The notes below the pieces were generated by a model. That model made no database searches and was not told the origin of the DNA. It saw only the letters and a program-made list of their open reading frames with translations. The translations under genes and the position numbers were made by a program. This document shows positions 8,356 through 16,700 of a stretch of 64,000 bases of DNA, piece by piece (positions within the stretch are counted from its first letter, which is position 1; each line of letters begins with the position of its first letter). Source of the DNA: Corynebacterium bouchesdurhonense (lineage in GTDB: Bacteria; Actinomycetota; Actinomycetes; Mycobacteriales; Mycobacteriaceae); the NCBI RefSeq assembly GCF_900078305.2, contig NZ_LT546028.1:360948-424947 (forward strand), read 5' to 3'.

Positions 8356-10680
8356 GTGTTTTACAGGTGGGGCCACTTCGCCTTTCGGCACCGCAAAATT
8401 ATCCCGGTGCTGGTCATCGCGCTGATCATCCTCATGCAGGTCCTCTTCGGCTCGAAGCTGCAGGAGCGCCTCTCCCAGGAGGGCTGGGAGGACCCAGGCG
8501 CGGACTCCACCGCGGCCGCCGCGATCGAGCTGGACACGTTCGGCCGGGACAACTCCGGCGACGTCATCCTCCTGGTCACCGCCCCGCAGGGGGTGAATGA
8601 CCCGGCCGTGTTCCACGCGGCAAACGAGCAGATCACCGCGCTGAAGGAGCAGTACCCCAACCAGATCGGGCACATCCGCAGTTACTTCTCCAACCCGAAC
8701 CAGCAACAGGTTTCCGCAGACGGCACGAAGGCCTTTGCCGCCATCGGGCTGGCCGGGGATGGCGAGCAGACCCTGAAGGACTTCCGCACCATCCAGCCCG
8801 CGCTCAACGCTATGGAGCTGCCGGGCGGCGCGAGCGTGCAGGTCGCGGGCGCCACCGCCGTCGCCGACGCCCTTGACCGAGGCATGGCGGACGACATCGC
8901 CCGCGCCGAGCGCATCGGCCTCGTGTTCGTCGCCGTCATCTTGCTGTTCGTCTTCGGCGGCGTGATCGCGGCCGCGATGCCGCTGATTGTGGGCATCCTC
9001 TCCATCATCGGCTCCCTGTCCCTGCTGGCCATCCTGGCGCAGTACCAGCAGGTGAACATCTTCTCCCAGTCCATCATCACGCTGCTTGGCCTCGGCCTGG
9101 CCATCGATTACGGCCTGTTCATGGTCTCCCGCTTCCGCGAGGAGCTGGACCGGGGGTTGAGCACCGAGGAGGCGGTGGCCGCCACCACCACAACCGCCGG
9201 CAAGACGGTCTTCTTCTCCGCGCTCATGGTGGGCGTAGCCCTGTCCGGACTGCTCATGTTCCCCCAGGCCTTCCTCAAATCCGTGGCCTACGGCGCGATC
9301 AGCTCCGTGGTGCTCGCCGCCGTCATCTCCGTGACCGTGCTGCCCGCGCTGTTCGGCATGCTGGGCCCGCGCATCGACATGTGGTCCGTGCGCCGGCGCC
9401 GCCCCGCTGGCCGCCGCATCGAGGACAGCGTCTGGTACCGCCTCCCCGCCTGGGCCATGCGCAACGCGGGCAAGGTCACCGCGGCCACGGCTGCCGCGCT
9501 GATCGCTATCACGGTGCCGATTGTGGGCATCAGCTTTGGCGGCATCAACGAGACCTACCTGCCGCCAAACCAGGAGACGCGCCAGGCGCAGGACCAGTTC
9601 AACGAGGCCTTCCCGGCCTTCCGCACCGACCCTGTCAAGCTCGTGGTCACCGGCGCGGATCCGAATGAGCTCGTCAGCGTCGTCTTGCAGACCCGCCAGG
9701 TGGAAGGCCTCGCCGCGCCGATGGCCCCCGTGCGCCCCACCCAGGACGGGACCACCGTGCTCTCCGCCCCGCTGGCAGACCGCGCCGGCGGCCAGGCCGT
9801 GGTGGACCAGCTGCGCGCCATCGACACCCCGGACGGCGTACGCGCCTACGTCTCCGGCACGCCCGCGATGGAGGTGGAGTCCATCGAGGCACTGCTGAAG
9901 CGCCTGCCGTGGATGGCCCTCTACATGGTGCTGGCAACCTTCCTGCTTATGGCGCTACTCTTCGGCTCGCTGATCCTGCCGGCCAAGGCCGTGATCATGA
10001 ACGTGCTGGGCATCGGGGCAACCCTCGGCTTCCTCACCGCCGTGTTCGTGGGCGGCGCCGGCGCGGGCGCGCTCAACTTCACGCCGGGCCCGCTCATGAG
10101 CCCGGTGCTCGTCCTCATCATCTCCATCCTCTACGGCCTGTCCACGGACTACGAGGTCTTCCTGCTCTCCCGCATGGTTGAAGCCCGCCACAACGGCGCG
10201 TCGACGGACCGCGCGATCACGTACGGCACCGCGCGCACCGGCGGGATCATCACGGCAGCCGCGGCGATCATGATCGTGGTTGCAGGCGCCTTCGCCATGA
10301 GCGACATCGTGATGATGAAGTACATCGCCTTCGGGATGATTTTCTCACTCGCGCTCGACGCCACCGTGATCCGCCTCCTGCTGGTTCCTGCCGTGATGCA
10401 CCTGCTGCGCGAAGACAACTGGTGGGCGCCGCGCTGGATCAAGCGCGCCTACGCCTCCCTCGGCGAGGGCTCCTCGGGCGGGCACGCCGCCGGCGCCCCG
10501 GTCGCGCCCGCACCTGGCGAAACCCCGATCGAGGCGACGGTTGTGGACACCCAGCCGTACCGCTCGGGCGTCACCGTCAAGGAGGACACCACCCTCGTTC
10601 CCTTCGGCGAGCTCGTGCGCCAGCTCGACCAGCGCGAGGGGCGCGAGGGGCGCGAGACCCCTAAGGCCATTGAGCGCTAA
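8356..10680 (+). CDS. mmpL3: MmpL3/CmpL1 trehalose-monomycolate transporter
   Basis: Encodes 774 residues from GTG 8356, with AGGAGG at 8342-8347. RND-family layout: TM1, a periplasmic domain, a TM2-6 block, a second periplasmic domain near residues 400-510 and a TM7-12 block. The paired proton-relay Asp-Tyr motifs are GLAIDYGLFMVSRFREE (near 250) and GLSTDYEVFLLSRM (near 600). It carries trehalose monomycolate across the inner membrane; called CmpL1 in C. glutamicum. The C-terminal cytosolic tail is short. The end overlaps the next gene, suggesting coupling. Confidence 0.93.
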   Translation: MFYRWGHFAFRHRKIIPVLVIALIILMQVLFGSKLQERLSQEGWEDPGADSTAAAAIELDTFGRDNSGDVILLVTAPQGVNDPAVFHAANEQITALKEQYPNQIGHIRSYFSNPNQQQVSADGTKAFAAIGLAGDGEQTLKDFRTIQPALNAMELPGGASVQVAGATAVADALDRGMADDIARAERIGLVFVAVILLFVFGGVIAAAMPLIVGILSIIGSLSLLAILAQYQQVNIFSQSIITLLGLGLAIDYGLFMVSRFREELDRGLSTEEAVAATTTTAGKTVFFSALMVGVALSGLLMFPQAFLKSVAYGAISSVVLAAVISVTVLPALFGMLGPRIDMWSVRRRRPAGRRIEDSVWYRLPAWAMRNAGKVTAATAAALIAITVPIVGISFGGINETYLPPNQETRQAQDQFNEAFPAFRTDPVKLVVTGADPNELVSVVLQTRQVEGLAAPMAPVRPTQDGTTVLSAPLADRAGGQAVVDQLRAIDTPDGVRAYVSGTPAMEVESIEALLKRLPWMALYMVLATFLLMALLFGSLILPAKAVIMNVLGIGATLGFLTAVFVGGAGAGALNFTPGPLMSPVLVLIISILYGLSTDYEVFLLSRMVEARHNGASTDRAITYGTARTGGIITAAAAIMIVVAGAFAMSDIVMMKYIAFGMIFSLALDATVIRLLLVPAVMHLLREDNWWAPRWIKRAYASLGEGSSGGHAAGAPVAPAPGETPIEATVVDTQPYRSGVTVKEDTTLVPFGELVRQLDQREGREGRETPKAIER

Positions 10681-11650
10681 GCAGTGGGCGCGGTGGCTCG
10701 CCCCGTTCGCGGCCATCGTTGCCCTCCTCATCTTCTTCCGGGACGAGCTGCCGTTCCTCGGCGAGGCGCGCACCGCGCTGCGCGGCGTTACCTGGCCCCC
10801 GCTCGCCGCCGCCGCCCTCACCGCACTGTGCGCCATGGCCGCCATGTCCGGCGTGATGCAGGTCCTGCTCAACGTTGAGGGCCGCATCACGGGCCCGGCT
10901 CGCACCAACGCGCTGGTCTACGCTGCCAACGCCTGGTCCACCACCATCCCCGGCGGCCCCGCCATCGCCACCTGGTTCGCGTTCCGGGTCAACCGCTCGT
11001 GGGGGGCGTCGGTAGGCCTGAGCGGGTGGTTTGTGGTGGTCTCCGGCGCCCTGTCGGCGGTGTGGATGGTGGTGATCGGCCTCGGCGCCGTGGTGCTGCT
11101 CGGCGCGGACCTGTCGGTGGCGTCGCTCGCGGCATCGCTCATCGTCGCGGTGGCGACCATGGCCGCCCTCTTCTGGGCCACGCGCCACCCGGAGCCGCTC
11201 AAGCGGTGGTTTCCGGGCCGCTTCGCCGACGTCATCGACCAAATCGCCGCCATCCGCATCAGTCCCGCCGAGTTCGGCGCGGCCGCCACGCTCTCGCTGC
11301 TCAACCAGATTTTTGACGTCGCCACCATGTACTTCTCCGTCTGGGCCGTCCTCGGCTCCGCGCCCGGCCTGCGCGCCGGCCTGAACGAGACGACGATCAT
11401 GGGCGTCGCGCTCGCCTACATCATGACGAAGCTGGCCGGCTCCGCCCAGGTCACCCCGGGCGGGCTCGGCACGGTCGAGCCGGTCGCCGCCGGCATGCTC
11501 GTCGCCGGGGGCATGACGCTTGTCGACGCAACCGCAGCCACCGCCATCTACCGCGCCATCTCGTTCCTCCTCGTCACCGCCATCGGCTGGGTGGTGTACG
11601 CGGCCGTGTACGCGGGGCGCGGCTTCATGCTCGGCAAAGCGCCGAACTGA
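10670..11650 (+). CDS. LPG-synthase-like transmembrane protein (YbhN/UPF0104)
   Basis: Encodes 326 residues from TTG 10670, which overlaps the mmpL3 stop by 11 nt; this start gives a sensible N-terminus just before the first membrane segment. Several membrane helices and the family motifs NAWSTTIPGGPAIATWF near residue 85 and GSAQVTPGGLGTVEP near residue 265 identify the lysylphosphatidylglycerol-synthase TM family, related to Rv0204c. It lacks a soluble aminoacyl-transfer domain, so it is probably not a lysyl-PG synthase. Linkage to mmpL3 suggests a role in envelope lipid traffic (inference). Motif copy 11518 encodes TLVDA. Confidence 0.8.
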   Translation: MSAKQWARWLAPFAAIVALLIFFRDELPFLGEARTALRGVTWPPLAAAALTALCAMAAMSGVMQVLLNVEGRITGPARTNALVYAANAWSTTIPGGPAIATWFAFRVNRSWGASVGLSGWFVVVSGALSAVWMVVIGLGAVVLLGADLSVASLAASLIVAVATMAALFWATRHPEPLKRWFPGRFADVIDQIAAIRISPAEFGAAATLSLLNQIFDVATMYFSVWAVLGSAPGLRAGLNETTIMGVALAYIMTKLAGSAQVTPGGLGTVEPVAAGMLVAGGMTLVDATAATAIYRAISFLLVTAIGWVVYAAVYAGRGFMLGKAPN

Positions 11651-11667
11651 GACCGAACTGCTTTAGC

Positions 11668-12030
11668 ATGGGACCCATGCGCAAAACTATTTCCAAGCCC
11701 TCCGCCATCGCCGCCGACTACGTGGCCATCGCCACCTTCGCCCTCCTTGCCCGCGCGGCCCACCAGTCGGACGACATGCCGTTTACCTTCACGGGCTGGC
11801 TGTCCACCCTGTGGCCCTTCGCCCTCGGCGTGACCCTCGGGTGGCTGATCACCCGCGAGAACAAGGGCGGCGTGATCTGGATCATCACCGTGGTCACGGG
11901 CCTGGTCATCTGGGGCCTGCGCAACGGCAAGGTTCCCCACTGGTCCTTCATTATCGTCGCCACCACGGTCTCCGCGCTGCTGATGCTGGGTTGGCGCGGC
12001 GTTGCGGGGGCCGTCGGCAAGCGCAACTAG
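11668..12030 (+). CDS. DUF3054 membrane protein
   Basis: Encodes 120 residues with four hydrophobic helices and the GWLSTLWPFALGVTLGWLI segment typical of DUF3054. It follows the LPG-synthase-like gene by 17 bp on the same strand. A second in-frame ATG at 11677 could be the true start. Found beside mmpL3 in C. glutamicum as well; function unknown. Confidence 0.8.
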   Translation: MGPMRKTISKPSAIAADYVAIATFALLARAAHQSDDMPFTFTGWLSTLWPFALGVTLGWLITRENKGGVIWIITVVTGLVIWGLRNGKVPHWSFIIVATTVSALLMLGWRGVAGAVGKRN

Positions 12031-12033
12031 CCC

Positions 12034-12144
12034 CTAGAAGCTCGAGCCCAGGTTGTACAGCGGGTTGCCGTTGGCCACGCCGAGGGCGAGCCAAACGATG
12101 CTGTTGATGATGTCGCCGAGCAGGTCGAGGGTTACGAGGATCAT
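12034..12144 (-). CDS. Small 36-residue hydrophobic peptide, downstream of accD3
   Basis: ATG at 12144 with GAAAGG 10 nt upstream opens a 36-codon frame ending in TAG at 12034. The product starts MILVTLDLLGDIINS, has one amphipathic or hydrophobic helix and ends NLGSSF. Size, lack of a signal peptide, and Ser-rich C-terminus recall corynebacterial PorA/PorH/ProtX-type small envelope polypeptides, some of which are O-mycoloylated. No sequence identity to those is claimed. It lies between the mmpL3 operon and the mycolate operon. Confidence 0.5.
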   Translation of the reverse strand: MILVTLDLLGDIINSIVWLALGVANGNPLYNLGSSF

Positions 12145-12201
12145 GGTAAGTAGCCTTTCAGTCGGAGTCTGTGAGGGAGTGTAGCCGGGAAGCTTCCGCA
12201 A

Positions 12202-13743
12202 CTACAGCGGGGAGATGGTGTGCTTCTTGGGCAGGTCCAGTTCGTGCTTGGTGCTCAGCTGGCGCAGGGCGCGTCGTAAAGCAATGCGCGTCTCGGCCGG
12301 CTCGATCATCGAATCGATGTACCCGCGCTCGGCTGCGACGTAGGGGGACGTCATGTTCTCGTCATAGAAGTCCATGAACATCTTCTTCATCGCCTCGCGC
12401 TGAGCGGGATCCTCGATGGCGGCGAGCTGCTTGCCCTGGAGCATCACGGCCGCCGCGGCCGCGCCCATTACCGCGATCTGGGCGGTGGGCCACGCCAAGT
12501 TCAGGTCGCCGGCGAGGTTCTTCGACCCCATGACCGCGTAGGCGCCACCGTACGCCTTGCGCACGATGAGGGCCACCTTCGGCACCGTAGCCTCCACGCC
12601 GGCAAAGGCGAACTTCGCGCCGCGGTGGATGAGGCCCTGGCGCTCCTGCTCCACGCCCGGCATGTACCCCGGGGTGTCCACGACGTAGACCAGCGGGATG
12701 CCATACGCGTCGCAGGTGCGGATGAAGCGAGCGCCCTTGTCGGCGGCGTCGGCGTCGATGCAGCCGGCCAGGTACATCGGGTTGTTGGCCACGAAGCCCA
12801 CGGGCCGGCCGTCGATGCGGCCGAAGGCGCAGATGAGGTTCTCGGCGTAGCCGGACTGGACCTCCACCAGGGTGTCGTCGTCGCCGAGCTGCACCAAGAG
12901 CTCCATCATGTCGTAGCCCGCGTTCGTGTCGTCGGGCAGGAACTCGTTGAGGTGGGCGTCGTCCAAGTCCTCGTCGGCAGGGGCCCAAGTCTCGGGCAGG
13001 GGGTCAAACGCGCTGGTGGGCAGGTGGTCGAGCAGGTCGCGGACGTAGTCGAACGCCTCCTCCTCGCTGCCCACCACGGCGGAGATGTTGCCGGCCTGCT
13101 CCTGCACGCGCGCCCCGCCCAGCTCGGCCGAGGAGATGTCTTCGCCCGTCACCTCGCGGATCACGTTCGGGCCCGTCACGTACATCTCTGACTGCCCGTC
13201 CACGGCCACGATGAAGTCCGTAGTCACCGGGGCGTACACGGCGCCGCCGGCGGATTTGCCCAGCATGATGGAGATCTGCGGGCAGCGGCCGGACAGGGGC
13301 AGCTGGCGCCGCGCGATCTCGGAGTACATGGCCAACGACGTCACCGCGTCCTGGATGCGCGCGCCGCCCGAGTCCTGGATGCCGATCACGGGGCAGCCGA
13401 TCTTGATCGCGAACTCCATCACCTCGACCACCTTGCGGCCGAAGGTCACGCCGACGGAGCCGCCGTAGACCGTCTTGTCGTGGGCGTAGATCGCCACGGG
13501 CCGGCCGTCGACGCGGCCGTAGCCGGTGACCACGCCGTCGGAGTAGACCGCCTTCTCGTCGCCGGGGGTGCGGGCGAGGGCGCCGATCTCCACAAAGGAG
13601 CCCTCGTCTAGAAGCGCGGCGATGCGCTGGCGGGGGGTGGTCAGGCCGGCGTCGTCGCGCTTTTTGCGCGAGCGCTCGGACCCTGGATCCTGCGCCTTGT
13701 CCAGCCTGGCGCGCAGGTCTGCGAGCTTATCCGCGGTTGTCAT
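12202..13743 (-). CDS. accD3: Acyl-CoA carboxylase beta (carboxyltransferase) subunit AccD3
   Basis: Encodes 513 residues from ATG 13743; another ATG at 13749 is possible. Both carboxyltransferase halves are present: FGRKVVEVMEFA and SGGARIQDAV near residues 100-125, and KAYGGAYAVMGSKNL near residue 405. With AccA3, AccD2 and AccE it makes the carboxylated fatty acyl extender used by Pks13. The start overlaps the pks13 stop by 17 nt, as expected for the conserved fadD32-pks13-accD operon. Confidence 0.93.
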   Translation of the reverse strand: MTTADKLADLRARLDKAQDPGSERSRKKRDDAGLTTPRQRIAALLDEGSFVEIGALARTPGDEKAVYSDGVVTGYGRVDGRPVAIYAHDKTVYGGSVGVTFGRKVVEVMEFAIKIGCPVIGIQDSGGARIQDAVTSLAMYSEIARRQLPLSGRCPQISIMLGKSAGGAVYAPVTTDFIVAVDGQSEMYVTGPNVIREVTGEDISSAELGGARVQEQAGNISAVVGSEEEAFDYVRDLLDHLPTSAFDPLPETWAPADEDLDDAHLNEFLPDDTNAGYDMMELLVQLGDDDTLVEVQSGYAENLICAFGRIDGRPVGFVANNPMYLAGCIDADAADKGARFIRTCDAYGIPLVYVVDTPGYMPGVEQERQGLIHRGAKFAFAGVEATVPKVALIVRKAYGGAYAVMGSKNLAGDLNLAWPTAQIAVMGAAAAAVMLQGKQLAAIEDPAQREAMKKMFMDFYDENMTSPYVAAERGYIDSMIEPAETRIALRRALRQLSTKHELDLPKKHTISPL

Positions 13744-16700
13744 GTGCATCCATCCACTCGTTCATGTGCTTGCCCACGATGCCCACCGCGGGTTCGTCCA
13801 CCACGGCGAGATGGTCTCCGGGGAGGTGGACAATAGTCAAATCGTCCACGATGGCGCCCCAGCCGCCGTCCTCGTCGATGTGCGCGTAGTTCGGCTCAAG
13901 CGTGATCGCGCCGTCGTGCATCCGTTCGGAGCGGAAGAGCAGCACCGGCACGTCCACGTCGGCCCAGCGGGAGAAGTCCAGGTGGTTGAGAATCTGGTTG
14001 TCCACAAACGACGCGCGCTGGTGCTCGAGCACCCCGGCGGCGAGGCCGTGCTCCGAGGCGTCGGTGTTGGCCAGGAAGTCGCGCAGCATCTCCATCAGCG
14101 CGTCCTCGCCGGCCGTCTCCAGCAGCTCGTAAGGCACCTCGAACTCCAGGCCGTAGGTGTCCGCGGCGAACGCGGCGTAGCGGCCCCAGCGGGCCTTGGT
14201 CTCCTCCAGCGTGTCCGGGATGGGCTCGGAGGGCTGCGTGGTGTCCAGGAGCGCGATGAACTCCACCTTCTCGTTGCCCAGCTGGTGCGCCACCTCGTAA
14301 GCCAGCGCACCGCCGAAGGACCAGCCCGCCAGCACCACCTTGCGGTCGCCGGCAATCTCCTCGATGTCCTTGACGTACTCGGCGGCGCGCTCCTCAAGCG
14401 AGCCCTCGAGCCGCTCCACGCCGTAGACGGGCACGTCCGGGTGCAGGCGGCGCGCGAGCGGCGCGTACACCGCGGAGGAGCCGCCGGCGGGGTGGAAGCA
14501 GAACACGGGTGTGCGCGCACCGTCGCGGAACACGCGGATGTTGCCCTCCACCTCGGTCTCGAGGCCCTCGCGCACCAGGTTCGCCAGCGGTTCCAGAGTC
14601 TGCGCACCCAGCACGTCGGCCGCGGTCACCTCGATGCCGGAGCGTTCGGTGAGGTGCGCGGCAATCTCGGTGGCGGTGCTTTCGCTTATCGACGCCAGCT
14701 CGGACGTCACCCCGGCGGGGGCCGCGCCCGCGTACTTGGCCCAGGTACCGAACACCATCCGCTCGGAGGCGTCACGCGGGGCCACGCCCACGCCGCCCGC
14801 CTTCGCCTTGGCCACCTCGGAGGCCGGGTCTCGCGTCTCGGCGTTGTAGGCGGCCGGAATGACCTGCTCGCGGCCCGCCACCGCGTCCTCGACGATGGTG
14901 ATCACGTCGGCGACGGACGCGTCGCGAAGCGTCTGCACCTGCAGCGGCGGGATCTGGAAGTCATTCTCGATGCGGTTCTTGATGCGCATGCCCATCAGTG
15001 AGTCGAGGCCCAAGTCGATCAGGGGCAGTTCGTCCGGCAGGTCCTCGGCGTCGAATCCCATGGACTCGGAGACGATAGCGCGCAGGCGCTCCTCGACCGT
15101 CTCGCCGGACTCCGGGTCCCAGCGCAGCTCCTCGATGCCGTCCAGCTCGCTGGTGGAGTCTGCGCTGCGATCCGTGGGCGCGCCGGTTCCTGAGGGGGCG
15201 TCGGCAAGCACGCGCTCCGAGCTCGCAAATCCCTCCGCAACCAGCGACGCGCCGTGGTACACGCGGACGCTGGCGCCGCCGAGCGAGGTGGCCACCACGG
15301 TGGTCACCTCGCCGTCCGCCGGCAGGTAACCGTGCTCCTTCGTCGCGGTGACGCGGGAACCGGGCAGCACCTCGGCGGCGGCGGCATCGATGAGCTGGTC
15401 GGGGCTGTAGACGGAGTCCGCTTGGGTGGCAAACGCCACCTGGCCGTCCGGCAGCTGCACGCGCGCGCCGAGGACCGAGCCGGTGCCGGAGGAGGGGCGC
15501 GCGGGAGTCCACAGGTGATTGCGCTCGAAGCGGGTGCCCGGCGCGGCGATGCGGGGGCCGCGGCCGTAGAAGGCGGTGAAGTCCACCTTCTGCCCCTGGA
15601 CATAGAGCTTGGCGGCCAGGTCCAGCAGCGTCTCCGCCTCGTCCAGCTTGCGCTTGCAGGTGAACAGCAGCTGAGCGTCGGGCTTGCCGGCGGCGAAGGC
15701 GGTGTTCATCATGCCCATCAGCGCCACCGGGTTCGGCGTGACCTCAACCAGGGTGGTGTGGCCGGCGGCGAAGGCGGCCTCCGTGGCGTCCTGGAAGTAG
15801 ACCGGCTGGCGGGTCATGCGCAGGAAGTAGTCCGCGCCGTGCACCACGCTGCCCGCGGGGTAAGTCTCGCGGTCCACGGAGGAAAACAGGGGCACGCGCA
15901 GCGGGGAGGCGGCGATGCCGGCGATCTCCGCCGCTAGGTCGCCCATGATCGGGTCCAGCATGGAGGTGTGGCCCGCGCCGCGCACGTTGAGCTTGCGCGC
16001 GAACTTCTCCTCCTTTTCCAGTTCGGCCACCACAAAGTCCACCGCCTGACCGGGCCCACCCACGGTGGTCATGCCTGGGCCCGCGTAGACGGCCGGCTCC
16101 ACGCCGGCGGCCTGCGGGTGCGCGGCCACGAACTCGGCCAGCGCCTGCGCGCCGAGCTCGACCACGGCCATGGCGCCCTCGCCGTCGGTGCCCGCGATCA
16201 TCTCCTCGCCCTCGCCCATGAGGCGGGCACGTTGGCAGGCCACCAGGATGGCGTCTCGGTCCGAGATTCCGCCCGCGGCGTAGGCTGCGGCGATCTCGCC
16301 CATGGACATGCCCATCACGGCGGCCGGGCGCATGCCCATGGAAGCCATGAGGTCCGTCAGCGCGATCTGGATGGCGGTGATGGTGACCTGCCCGGTGCGG
16401 GTGTCGTAGGTCTGCTCGTCGTCCTCGATGATCTCCACCATGGACCAGCCGCCCTCGAAGCGGACCAGCTCATCCAGCTCGCGCATGCGGCGGGCGAAGG
16501 GCTCGGAGGCTTCCATCAGGCGCTTGGCCATCTTGCGGTGCTGCGAGCCGAAGCCGGAGTAGACGAACACGGGCCCGGCCGCGTCCGGTGCGTCGGCCAC
16601 GGTGATGCCGGGGCCGATCTTGCCCGCCTCCACGTTGCGCAGGCGGGTCACGGCCTCCTCGGTGGTGGCGGCCTGCACCACAGCGGCGGAACGGCCGTGG

